Both the position numbers and the translations under genes were made by a program. Positions 25,818 to 36,080 of a stretch of DNA of 64,000 nucleotides are shown here, in pieces. The DNA is from Streptomyces microflavus. GTDB lineage: Bacteria; Actinomycetota; Actinomycetes; Streptomycetales; Streptomycetaceae. The stretch lies in contig NZ_BMUG01000010.1 in NCBI RefSeq assembly GCF_014650075.1, positions 310,001 through 374,000 of the forward strand. The letters are read 5' to 3'. The notes beneath the pieces were generated by a model. That model was not told the DNA's origin. It saw nothing but the letters and a program-made list of their open reading frames with translations, and did not search any database. Position 1 is the first letter of the stretch. Each line of letters starts with the position of its first letter.

Positions 25818-26914
25818 CGCAGCACCCCGGAGGCCGACCCGCTCGGCGCACGACGCCGGCAACTCTCCTGCTCCTCCTCTCCGTTCTCCTGGCCCTGTCC
25901 TCCCTGGCCGCCCCGGGCGCCGCCACACCCGCGTCGGCGGCCGAGGGGGATCCCTCCGTCACCCTCTCCAAGAAGGAGGCGGGCAAGGGCGGCGAGATCA
26001 CCGTCAAGGGCACCGGCTGGCGCTCCGAGGCACTGCTGATGCTGCTGATCTGCGGCCGGTCCACCCCGGAGCGGGGCGTGATCGGCTCCACCAACTCCTG
26101 TGCCAACGCCGACGGCAGGGCCGTCACCACCGACAAGAAGGGCGCCTTCAGTAAGAAGCTGCCGGTGGCCGAGCCGCCGGAGCCCTGCCCGTGTGTGGTG
26201 CACGTGGCCACGGTGACCGGTGAACAGGCCCTGGCCGACACGGTGTTCATGGTGGCGGGCCACGCCACCGCCCCGCTGCCGCCCCGCAGCGAAGAGGGGC
26301 GGCTCGCGGTGCTGGCCACCACCCGTCTGGAGGGCGGGAGTTCACTGCTCACCTGGTTCGGCGCGCCGCCCGCCCGGCAACTGGTCTTCACCGTCGGCAA
26401 CCTCGGTACGGAGCCGGTGGAGGATCCCGTCTTCGAGATCGGCACCGCGCACGGCGTCTACGCCCCGCAGTGGGAGGAACGCCAGTGGCGCGGCACGGTC
26501 GCGCCCGGGGGCAAGGCGCGGATCGAGCTGCCGGTCGAACTCTCCGCCGGAGCCCACGGCGACTACCAGGTCTCCCTGCGGTACGGGACGAAGGTGCTGG
26601 CCGAACAGCCGTGGGGGGTGGGCCGCCCGTGGGGCGTGACGCTCTTCTGGGTGCTGCTCTGCCTGGTCGTCCCGGCCGCCGTCTTCCGTATCGGCATGGC
26701 CGTCGTGGACAGGGTCCGCCCCCGCCCCGCCGGAACGGTGGCACGCCACGCGCACCGCACGCGGGCGCCCGCCACGAACGCGCCCGCGCACACGGGCGCG
26801 GACACCGACCCGGCCACGCTGCCGTGGTTCACCCAGGACTCCGCACCGTCGAAGAACCGGCGTTCCGCACCGTCGGAGAACCGACCCCCACCCACGACGA
26901 AGGGACACGTGTGA
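25814..26914 (+). CDS. Secreted membrane-anchored protein, neocarzinostatin-like Ig domain
   Basis: 366 residues from GTG 25814 (GTGA overlap with the preceding stop; GGAG 7 nt upstream). The signal peptide contains TLLLLLSVLLALSSLAA. Residues about 45-155 run from SVTLSKKEAGKGGEITVKGT to paired Cys motifs (LLICG, NSCAN and EPCPCVVH), reminiscent of the neocarzinostatin-type Ig fold. A second beta domain (RQLVFTVGNLGTEPVEDP) precedes a membrane helix (VTLFWVLLCLVVPAAVF) and a disordered Pro/Ser tail. Coupled to its neighbours, so probably part of one surface complex. Confidence 0.75.
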   Translation: MTQHPGGRPARRTTPATLLLLLSVLLALSSLAAPGAATPASAAEGDPSVTLSKKEAGKGGEITVKGTGWRSEALLMLLICGRSTPERGVIGSTNSCANADGRAVTTDKKGAFSKKLPVAEPPEPCPCVVHVATVTGEQALADTVFMVAGHATAPLPPRSEEGRLAVLATTRLEGGSSLLTWFGAPPARQLVFTVGNLGTEPVEDPVFEIGTAHGVYAPQWEERQWRGTVAPGGKARIELPVELSAGAHGDYQVSLRYGTKVLAEQPWGVGRPWGVTLFWVLLCLVVPAAVFRIGMAVVDRVRPRPAGTVARHAHRTRAPATNAPAHTGADTDPATLPWFTQDSAPSKNRRSAPSENRPPPTTKGHV

Positions 26915-28368
26915 GAACGCAACGGAGGATGAGTGCGGCCGGAATCGCCCTGATGCTCGGCGGCGCGGGCATCGTGCTGGCCGCGAGCCCGGCCCAGGCC
27001 GCCGAGGTCAGTTACGCGACGGAGTGCGTTCCGCCGCCCATTTCGGGACTGCCCCCGGTCCAGGGCACCACGAAGGTGCAGCTGACCGCGCCGGCCGAGG
27101 CGAAGGTCGGCGATGAGATCGAGGTCGTCTGGAAGACGGTCGAGGCCGCGTCCAAGAACCCGGACGTGCTGGACCTGGGCAAGGACACGGTGAAGCCGAC
27201 CGGCACGATCACGCTGGGCGGCGCGGCGAGCGGCGAGCTGAAGCTGGAGGGCCCCCGGCAGAACCCGCCCATCCCCAAGAACAGCCCCATGCTGCTGCCC
27301 GACATGACGGCCAAGCTGAAGCTGGAGACGGCGGGGGAGATCACGCTGACCCCGGGCGCGTACAACATCAACGTCTCCAAGCCGATCTCCACGGACACCA
27401 AGTGCGCCCCGAAGGAGGCGGTCCAGCCGGGCGCCACGATCAAGGTGACGGCGGAGGGCTCCAGCACCGGCGGCACCACGTCCGGAGGGACCGACTCCGG
27501 CGGTACGACGACGGGTGGCACCGACTCGGGAGGCACGACTGACGGAGGCACGACCGACGGGGGCACGACCGACGGGGGCGCGACCACCGGAGGTACGACC
27601 GACGGTGGCGCAACCGATGGAGGCGCCACGACCACGGGTGGCACGACCACCGGCGGCACCACATCCGGAGGCAGCGACTCCGGCGGCAGCACCGGCGGCA
27701 GCGGCGGTGAGACCGACTTCCCCGGCAAGGAGGTGTCCGTCGCCTACGCCTGCAAGACCCCCATCGGCGACAAGAACGCCACCTCCCCGGTCCGTATCAG
27801 CGCCAAGAAGAACGGTGGCGCGTACGACCTCACCGTCACGTTCAGCGCGTCCGTGATGGACAGCCCGATCGACATCCCGGCCGAGCAGGTCAAGCCGTCC
27901 ATGGACGTCAAGCTCGGCGGGGCGGACAAGGGCACGGTCAAGGTCGAGGGCCCGCTGAACAAGGAGGTCATCAAGACCGGCGCCCCGATCGAGATCCCGG
28001 ACCTCACCGGCACGTACAAGCCCGGCGCGAGCGGGAAGTCCACGCTCAGCCCCGGTGTCCTGACGGTGATGGCCGCCGGTACGACGACGACCTGCACCCC
28101 GCCCGCCGGTGTCGCGGTCTCCCTGGAGCTGGACACCTCCGCGCAGCCGGGCGGTGCGTCCGGTGGCTCGGGCTCCGGCGGCAGCGCGGGCTCGGGCGGA
28201 GCGGCCGCGTCCGGCGGCGGTACGGACTCGGGCGGCGGCCTGGCGGCCACCGGCGCGGAGAGCGACGGCGCCCTGCGCGCGCTCGGCCTGGTCGCGGGCA
28301 CGGCGATCCTGCTGGGCGGCGCGGTGTTCACCTTCACCCCGTGGCGGAGGCTGCGCTCCACGCGCTGA
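26911..28368 (+). CDS. Two-domain surface protein with TGG-repeat stalk and LAATG sorting signal
   Basis: 485 residues, GTG start overlapping the preceding stop (GTGA). The signal peptide ends near SPAQA (residue 31). Domain 1 (32-185) is followed by an extended low-complexity Thr/Gly/Ser stalk of repeated TDGGT/TTGGT units (about 186-268). Domain 2 (about 270-405) is homologous to the globular domain of the protein at 24070. A Gly/Ser linker leads to LAATG at 444-448, a hydrophobic stretch and WRRLRSTR: a class E-type sortase signal common in Streptomyces. Likely covalently attached to peptidoglycan, with the domain held away from the wall. Confidence 0.87.
   Translation: MRTQRRMSAAGIALMLGGAGIVLAASPAQAAEVSYATECVPPPISGLPPVQGTTKVQLTAPAEAKVGDEIEVVWKTVEAASKNPDVLDLGKDTVKPTGTITLGGAASGELKLEGPRQNPPIPKNSPMLLPDMTAKLKLETAGEITLTPGAYNINVSKPISTDTKCAPKEAVQPGATIKVTAEGSSTGGTTSGGTDSGGTTTGGTDSGGTTDGGTTDGGTTDGGATTGGTTDGGATDGGATTTGGTTTGGTTSGGSDSGGSTGGSGGETDFPGKEVSVAYACKTPIGDKNATSPVRISAKKNGGAYDLTVTFSASVMDSPIDIPAEQVKPSMDVKLGGADKGTVKVEGPLNKEVIKTGAPIEIPDLTGTYKPGASGKSTLSPGVLTVMAAGTTTTCTPPAGVAVSLELDTSAQPGGASGGSGSGGSAGSGGAAASGGGTDSGGGLAATGAESDGALRALGLVAGTAILLGGAVFTFTPWRRLRSTR
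27466..27713. repeat. Low-complexity coding repeat (Thr-Gly-Gly stalk)
   Basis: Degenerate 12- to 15-bp units (such as ACGACCGACGGGGGC) encode the TTDGGTTDGG stalk of the LAATG protein; prone to length variation. Confidence 0.8.
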
Positions 28369-28373
28369 GCCAT

Positions 28374-28415
28374 GGCCACGACAGGGCTCGGCGTTTCACG
28401 CGCCGAGCCGTGGCC
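28374..28415 (+). terminator. First terminator hairpin of the surface operon
   Basis: GGCTCGGCG/CGCCGAGCC inside GGCCAC/GTGGCC, starting 6 bp after the stop codon. Confidence 0.75.
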
Positions 28416-28419
28416 ACCG

Positions 28420-28473
28420 TACGGCGAAGGGCCGCCGCACCGGAGAGTTCCGGTGCGGCGGCCCTTCGCCGTA
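28420..28473. terminator. Perfect 25-bp hairpin, bidirectional terminator
   Basis: A 25-bp uninterrupted stem with a 4-nt GAGT loop between the surface operon and the convergent POT transporter gene. Confidence 0.9.
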
Positions 28474-28496
28474 TGTCTACTGCCGGGCAGGCGGTG

Positions 28497-29981
<1,485 letters not shown>

Positions 29982-30339
29982 GGTCGATCCTTGCTGGTCG
30001 GGACGCGCTCGCCTCGTGAGCGGTGCGCGCCCGGTGGGGGGTAGCCGGCACCGGCGCGGCCGCACCCCATCCCCACGCCTGAGGGGGACTCGCCCCGGGG
30101 CCGGGCTCCGGGCGGAGCGGTCGGCGGCGGGGCGGGGAAGTACCGCGTCGGGATCCACACCCGGCGCGCGTTCGCACGCTCCGGGCCCGGCTCACAGGTC
30201 ATTCACTCAAAGCGGGCCGGGATGAACCGGCCCAACACACAGAAGAGACCCTTGGCGCTCATGGCGGCCCAAAGGTCCTTCTGTAGTGCAACAGGCGTCG
30301 GGACACCATACGACACGACACAGCGGCATATGGAAGGAC
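29982..30339. other. Gene-free region between POT transporter and two-component system
   Basis: Part of a 491-bp divergent gap. It holds a GGGCCGG/CCGGCCC hairpin at 30214-30233 and an imperfect GACCCTTGG/CCAAAGGTC hairpin (about 30248-30278), then a comparatively AT-rich stretch. No gene seen. Confidence 0.5.
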
Positions 30340-30367
30340 TTGAGACATGGATCACAGGTGATAGTGG
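30340..30367 (+). promoter_or_regulatory. Weak candidate promoter for the two-component operon
   Basis: TTGAGA (30340-30345), 16-nt spacer, TAGTGG (30362-30367), in an AT-richer patch about 105 bp before the response regulator. Confidence 0.3.
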
Positions 30368-30472
30368 AACCAGGCTCCCATATTCAAAGGTCCATGTCTG
30401 GATTTCGACGCTGACCCGCAGGCGCTGGCGAGGGCCTCACTCCGTACGTCCCGGCCGGACTACCATCAGTCC

Positions 30473-31150
<678 letters not shown>

Positions 31151-31223
31151 CGTACGAAGCACCCATGCACCTCGACGACGAACAACCTCTCGATGACGCG
31201 GGACAGCGGAAGAACCGGCGGAC

Positions 31224-32489
31224 ATGCGCCGCCGCCTGATCAACTCCACGCTCGCCGTGGTCCTCGTGGTGATCGCCGTCTTCGGTGTCTCCCTGGTCAT
31301 CGTGGAGACGCGCACCATCAGCGCCAGCGCCCAGGAGAGCGTCGAGTCCGAGGCGCTGCGGCTGATCAGCGTGGTCGACAGCCGGCTGCTGGGCGACGAG
31401 GTGATCAACTCCGGGGTGCTGTCCGAGCAGATCGACCCCAACCGGTTCGCGCTGATCGAGATCCCCGGCCGGGCCCCCATCGCCGTCGGGGAACGCCCCA
31501 CCGGCAGCGTCCTGCGCGCCTCCGAGACCGGTGAGCAGGGCGAGAAGGTCACCGTCGAGGAGTCCCGCTCGGCCGTCACCCGCGAGGTCGGGCGCACGCT
31601 CCTGATCATCGGCGCGGTGGCGCTGCTCGCGATCATCTCGGCGGTGCTCCTCGCCGTACGCCAGGCCAACCGGCTCGCCTCCCCCCTCACCGACCTCGCC
31701 GAGACCGCCGAACGCCTCGGCTCCGGCGACCCCCGCCCGCGCCACAAGCGGTACGGGGTGCCCGAGCTGGACCGGGTCGCCGACGTCCTGGACTCTTCCG
31801 CCGAGCGGATCGCCCGGATGCTGACCGCCGAGCGGCGCCTCGCCGCGGACGCCTCGCACCAGCTGCGTACGCCGCTCACCGCGCTCTCCATGCGGATCGA
31901 GGAGATCTCGGTGACCGACGACCCGGAGACGGTGAAGGAGGAGGCGAACATCGCCCTCACCCAGGTCGAGCGCCTCACCGACGTCGTCGAGCGGCTGCTC
32001 ACCAACTCCCGGGACCCGCGGACCGGCTCCGCCGTCGTCTTCGACCTGGACGAGGTCATCAAGCAGCAGATCGAGGAGTGGCGCCCCGCCTACCGCTCCA
32101 CGGGCCGCGCGCTGGTCTGCTCGGGCAAGCACGGTCTGCGGGCGGTCGGCACCCCGGGCGCGGTCGCCCAAGTGCTGGCCGCGCTGATCGAGAACTCCCT
32201 GATGCACGGCGGCGGCACGGTCGCCCTGCGCACCCGGGTCACCGGCAACCAGGTGGTCATCGAGGTCACCGACGAGGGCCCCGGCGTCCCGGCCGAGCTG
32301 GGGGCGCGGATCTTCGAGCGGACGATCAGCGGCCGCAACTCCACCGGGATCGGCCTGGCCGTCGCCCGGGACCTCGCGGAGGCGGACGGCGGCCGGCTGG
32401 AACTGCTCCAGCAGCACCCGGCGGTCTTCGCACTCTTCCTCAGCCGCATCCCGCTCGACCGCAAGGACCCGGAACGCCCCGTGCGCTGA
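31224..32489 (+). CDS. Sensor histidine kinase
   Basis: 421-residue membrane kinase. The first membrane helix is at about residues 8-27, followed by a short extracellular sensor (28-122), a second helix (124-145), HAMP, and H-box ADASHQLRTPLTAL with phospho-acceptor H212. N-box ALIENSLMHGG, G1 DEGPGVP and G2 STGIGLAVARD are complete. Partner of the response regulator just upstream. The ribosome binding site is weak. Confidence 0.93.
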   Translation: MRRRLINSTLAVVLVVIAVFGVSLVIVETRTISASAQESVESEALRLISVVDSRLLGDEVINSGVLSEQIDPNRFALIEIPGRAPIAVGERPTGSVLRASETGEQGEKVTVEESRSAVTREVGRTLLIIGAVALLAIISAVLLAVRQANRLASPLTDLAETAERLGSGDPRPRHKRYGVPELDRVADVLDSSAERIARMLTAERRLAADASHQLRTPLTALSMRIEEISVTDDPETVKEEANIALTQVERLTDVVERLLTNSRDPRTGSAVVFDLDEVIKQQIEEWRPAYRSTGRALVCSGKHGLRAVGTPGAVAQVLAALIENSLMHGGGTVALRTRVTGNQVVIEVTDEGPGVPAELGARIFERTISGRNSTGIGLAVARDLAEADGGRLELLQQHPAVFALFLSRIPLDRKDPERPVR

Positions 32490-32510
32490 GCACGTCAGGA
32501 GCCGGAGGGA

Positions 32511-33044
32511 TCAGTTCCGTACGGGATCGGGCTCTACGGTCTCCGTCGGCCGCCGCTGCTCCAGAAACCGTTCCGCAGGGAGTGCGGCCTCCTCGGTGGG
32601 GAGGGCCTTGTCGGGGAGGGTCTTGAAGACCCAGGTCCGGTAGGACCAGAAGCGGAAGAGGGTCGCGATCCCGATGCCGACGATCTTGAAGACGTTGCTC
32701 TGGACCGGGGTGTTCCAGTCGAAGCCGTACGTCGCCAGGTACAGCACCCCGGTCTCGATCACCGCGCCCACCGCGCTGAACAGCAGGAACAGGGTCAGCT
32801 CACGGGTCCGGCCCGTCTTGTCGCGGTCCCGGTAGGTCCAGTAGCGGTAGCCCACGTAGTTGAAGAGGACCGCGACGAACGTCGCCAGGAGGCTCGCCCG
32901 GACCACGGGGAGCTCCGTGGTGTGCCGGATCAGGTTGAAGGCCCCCATGTTGACCAGCAGGCCCATCGCGCCGACCGCGCCGAACTTGGCGACCTCCCGG
33001 GCCAGCAGATCAAGCCGGGTCCGCAGTGCGCCCCGTTCGCTCAT
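32511..33044 (-). CDS. GtrA-family membrane protein
   Basis: 177 residues, four membrane helices; FGAVGAMGLLVNMGAFNLIR and FNYVGYRYWTYRDRD are typical GtrA signatures. GtrA-like proteins are thought to help move polyprenyl-linked sugars across the membrane in wall and envelope glycan synthesis. It converges with the histidine kinase (21-bp gap) and is divergent from purK. Confidence 0.88.
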   Translation of the reverse strand: MSERGALRTRLDLLAREVAKFGAVGAMGLLVNMGAFNLIRHTTELPVVRASLLATFVAVLFNYVGYRYWTYRDRDKTGRTRELTLFLLFSAVGAVIETGVLYLATYGFDWNTPVQSNVFKIVGIGIATLFRFWSYRTWVFKTLPDKALPTEEAALPAERFLEQRRPTETVEPDPVRN

Positions 33045-33195
33045 GGTGATCGCTCAGTCCGTCCGTCCGATGGCGTCGACGGTTCCGTCAACTCCGCCAT
33101 GCTAACCAGCCCTCCCGTGTGACGCCCCGGTGATGCCCGGGTGCCCCGCCGGGGGAGGGCCCCGGACGGCGTCCCGGGCGCCCCGGCGCGCCCGA

Positions 33196-33201
33196 TACCC
33201 T
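33196..33201 (+). promoter_or_regulatory. -10 element close to the purK start
   Basis: TACCCT 6 nt before GTG 33208; the GGAG between them is only 2 nt from the GTG, so a leaderless transcript is likely. Confidence 0.35.
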
Positions 33202-33207
33202 GGAGGC

Positions 33208-34347
33208 GTGACGTTCCCGGTAGTCGGCATGGTCGGCGGCGGTCAGCTCGCCCGTATGACCCACGAGGCGGGTATCCCCCTCGGCCTGAAATTCAAGCTT
33301 CTCAGTGACACGCCCCAGGACTCGGCGGCCCAGGTGGTCAGCGAGGTCGTCATCGGCGACTATCGCGACCTGGAGACGCTGCGCGCCTTCGCGCGCGGCT
33401 GCGACGTGATCACCTTCGACCACGAGCACGTGCCGACCGAGCACCTGAGGGCCCTGGAGGCGGACGGCATCCCCGTGCGCCCCGGCCCCGATGCCCTGGT
33501 GCACGCGCAGGACAAGGGGGTGATGCGCGCCAAGCTGCTGGAGATCGGCGCGCCCTGCCCCCGTAACCGCATCGTGAGCGACCCGGCCGACGCCGCCGCG
33601 TTCGCCGAGGAGGTCGGGGGCTTCCCCGTCATCCTCAAGACCGTGCGCGGCGGGTACGACGGCAAGGGCGTGTGGGTGGTCCGCTCCGAGGCGGACGCGG
33701 CCGACCCGTTCCGCGCCGGGGTCCCGGTCCTCGCGGAGGAGAAGGTCGACTTCGTACGGGAGCTGGCGGCCAACATCGTCCGCTCGCCGCACGGCCAGGC
33801 CGTCGCCTACCCGGTCGTGGAGTCCATCCAGGTCGACGGGGTCTGCGACACGGTGATCGCCCCGGCCCCCGACCTGTCCGAGCACCTGGCCGGCGAGGCC
33901 CAGCAGCTCGCGCTGCGCATCGCCGCCGAGCTCGGTGTCGTCGGCCACCTGGCGGTCGAGCTGTTCGAGACGCGCGACGGACGCATCCTGGTCAACGAAC
34001 TGGCGATGCGCCCGCACAACTCGGGCCACTGGACCCAGGACGGCGCGATCACCTCCCAGTTCGCCAACCACGTGCGGGCGGTCCTCGACCTCCCCCTCGG
34101 CGACCCGCGCCCGCGCGCCCCCTGGACGGTCATGTGCAACGTCCTGGGCGGCGACTACCCGGACATGTACCAGGCGTACCTGCACTGCATGGCCCGCGAC
34201 CCGCAGCTCAAGATCCACATGTACGGCAAGGACGTGAAGCCCGGCCGCAAGGTCGGCCACGTCAACACCTACGGCGACGACCTGGCGGACGTGCGGGAGC
34301 GCGCCCGGCACGCGGCCGACTACCTGCGAGGAACGATCACCGAATGA
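33208..34347 (+). CDS. purK: N5-carboxyaminoimidazole ribonucleotide synthase
   Basis: ATP-grasp enzyme of purine synthesis making N5-CAIR from AIR, ATP and bicarbonate, 379 residues. N-terminal VGMVGGGQLARMTHEAG, ATP-grasp loop GGYDGKGVWVV, and NELAMRPHNSGHWTQDGA near the active site. GTG 33208 is the only start that fits the N-terminal motif. It overlaps purE by 4 bp (ATGA). Confidence 0.95.
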   Translation: MTFPVVGMVGGGQLARMTHEAGIPLGLKFKLLSDTPQDSAAQVVSEVVIGDYRDLETLRAFARGCDVITFDHEHVPTEHLRALEADGIPVRPGPDALVHAQDKGVMRAKLLEIGAPCPRNRIVSDPADAAAFAEEVGGFPVILKTVRGGYDGKGVWVVRSEADAADPFRAGVPVLAEEKVDFVRELAANIVRSPHGQAVAYPVVESIQVDGVCDTVIAPAPDLSEHLAGEAQQLALRIAAELGVVGHLAVELFETRDGRILVNELAMRPHNSGHWTQDGAITSQFANHVRAVLDLPLGDPRPRAPWTVMCNVLGGDYPDMYQAYLHCMARDPQLKIHMYGKDVKPGRKVGHVNTYGDDLADVRERARHAADYLRGTITE

Positions 34348-34877
34348 CTTCCCCCTCCGCACCCGTGATCGGCATCGTGATGGGCTCCGACTCCGACTGG
34401 CCCGTCATGGAGGCGGCCGCCAAGGCGCTCGACGAGTTCGAGATCCCGTACGAGGTCGACGTCGTCTCCGCCCACCGCATGCCGCGCGAGATGATCGCGT
34501 ACGGCGAGGACGCGGCGGGCCGCGGCCTGAAGGCGATCATCGCGGGTGCGGGCGGGGCCGCCCACCTGCCCGGGATGCTGGCCTCGGTCACCCCGCTGCC
34601 GGTCATCGGGGTTCCGGTGCCGCTGAAGTACCTGGACGGCATGGACAGCCTGCTCTCCATCGTCCAGATGCCCGCCGGAGTCCCCGTCGCCACGGTCTCG
34701 GTCGGCGGCGCGCGCAACGCCGGCCTGCTGGCCGCCCGGATCCTCGCCGCGAGCGACCCCGCGCTCCAGGAGCGGATGGGCGAGTTCCTGCAGGAGCTGA
34801 ACGCCCAGGCCACGGAGAAGGGCAAGCGCCTGCGGTCCAAGGTCCAGGGCTCTGACTCCTTCGGCTTCGGAAAGTAG
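34344..34877 (+). CDS. purE: N5-carboxyaminoimidazole ribonucleotide mutase
   Basis: 177-residue class I PurE, rearranging N5-CAIR to CAIR. Motifs: GSDSDWPVM, SAHRMPREM with the catalytic His, and GAGGAAHLPGMLAS. Translationally coupled to purK. The M19 dipeptidase starts 6 bp after it, so all three may be cotranscribed. Confidence 0.96.
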   Translation: MTSPSAPVIGIVMGSDSDWPVMEAAAKALDEFEIPYEVDVVSAHRMPREMIAYGEDAAGRGLKAIIAGAGGAAHLPGMLASVTPLPVIGVPVPLKYLDGMDSLLSIVQMPAGVPVATVSVGGARNAGLLAARILAASDPALQERMGEFLQELNAQATEKGKRLRSKVQGSDSFGFGK

Positions 34878-34883
34878 GGTCCC

Positions 34884-36080
34884 GTGGACCACCTCGCCCG
34901 CGCGCACGAGCTGCTCGCCGCCCACCCGGTCGTCGACGGCCACAACGACCTCCCCTGGGCCCTGCGCGAGCAGGTCGGCTACGACCTGGACGCCAGGGAC
35001 ATCGCCGCCGACCAGCGCGGCCTGCTCCACACCGACCTGGCCCGGCTGCGGGCCGGCGGGGTAGGCGGCCAATTCTGGTCCGTCTACGTGCGCACCGACC
35101 TGACCGGCGACGCGGCGGTCAGCGCCACGCTCGAACAGATCGACATCGTCGCCGAACTGATCGCCCGCTACCCGACCCACCTGAGGCGCGCGCTCACCGC
35201 CGACGACCTGGAGAAGGCCCGCGCCGAGAGGCGTATCGCCTCCCTGATGGGCGCCGAGGGCGGCCACTCCATCAACAACTCGCTGGGCACCCTGCGCGCC
35301 CTGCACGAGCTGGGCGTCCGCTACATGACGCTCACCCACAACGACAACATCGACTGGGCCGACAGCGCGACCGACCTGCCCCGCCTCGGCGGCCTCTCCG
35401 CCTTCGGCCACGAGGTCGTCCGCGAGATGAACCGCATCGGCATGCTGGTCGACCTCAGCCACGTGGCGGACGGTGTCATGCGCGACGCGATCGCCACCAG
35501 CACCGCGCCGGTGATCTTCTCGCACTCCTCGGCCCGGGCCGTCTGCGACCACCCGCGCAACATCCCCGACGACGTGCTGGCTGCGCTCCCGGCCAACGGC
35601 GGGGTCGCGATGGCGACGTTCGTCCCGAAGTTCGTGCTGCCCGCCGCCGTCGCCTGGACCCAGGCCGCCGACCGGAACATGCGGGACCACGGTCTCCACC
35701 ACCTGGACACCACCCCGCAGGCGATGCGCATCCACGAGGACTTCGAGGCGGCCAACCCCCGCCCCCAGGCCACCGTCGCGACCATCGCCGACCACCTCGA
35801 CCACATGCGCGCGGTCGCGGGCGTCGACCACATCGGCATCGGCGGCGACTACGACGGCACGGCGTTCACCCCGAACGGCCTGGAGGACGTCTCCGGCTAC
35901 CCGAACCTGATCGCCGAGCTCCTGCGCCGCAACTGGTCGGAGGGCGACCTCGCCAAGCTGACCTGGCAGAACGCGGTACGGGTCCTGCGCGACGCAGAAG
36001 CCGTCGCCCGCGACGAGCAGAGCGGGCGCGGCCCGTCCCACGCGACGATCACGGAGCTGGACGGACGGCGGATCCGCTAG
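34884..36080 (+). CDS. Membrane dipeptidase (M19, renal dipeptidase family)
   Basis: 398-residue zinc dipeptidase. Metal ligands: DGHNDLPWALRE (HxD), bridging Glu in GAEGGHSINN, LVDLSHV and FSHSSARAVC (His). The C-terminal GIGGDYDGTAFT is typical. No signal peptide, so cytoplasmic. The GTG start is 6 bp after purE. Its stop codon shares CTAG with the stop of the convergent hydrolase gene. Confidence 0.92.
   Translation: MDHLARAHELLAAHPVVDGHNDLPWALREQVGYDLDARDIAADQRGLLHTDLARLRAGGVGGQFWSVYVRTDLTGDAAVSATLEQIDIVAELIARYPTHLRRALTADDLEKARAERRIASLMGAEGGHSINNSLGTLRALHELGVRYMTLTHNDNIDWADSATDLPRLGGLSAFGHEVVREMNRIGMLVDLSHVADGVMRDAIATSTAPVIFSHSSARAVCDHPRNIPDDVLAALPANGGVAMATFVPKFVLPAAVAWTQAADRNMRDHGLHHLDTTPQAMRIHEDFEAANPRPQATVATIADHLDHMRAVAGVDHIGIGGDYDGTAFTPNGLEDVSGYPNLIAELLRRNWSEGDLAKLTWQNAVRVLRDAEAVARDEQSGRGPSHATITELDGRRIR

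Noticed and set aside
24252..25928. Minus-strand open frame rich in Pro/Glu across the surface cluster
   Set aside because: Mirror of the Gly/Thr/Ser repeats of the real plus-strand genes.
27466..27713. Repeated TGG-rich DNA as a CRISPR-like or regulatory repeat
   Set aside because: The repeats are in frame inside a surface-protein stalk, degenerate, and have no spacers.
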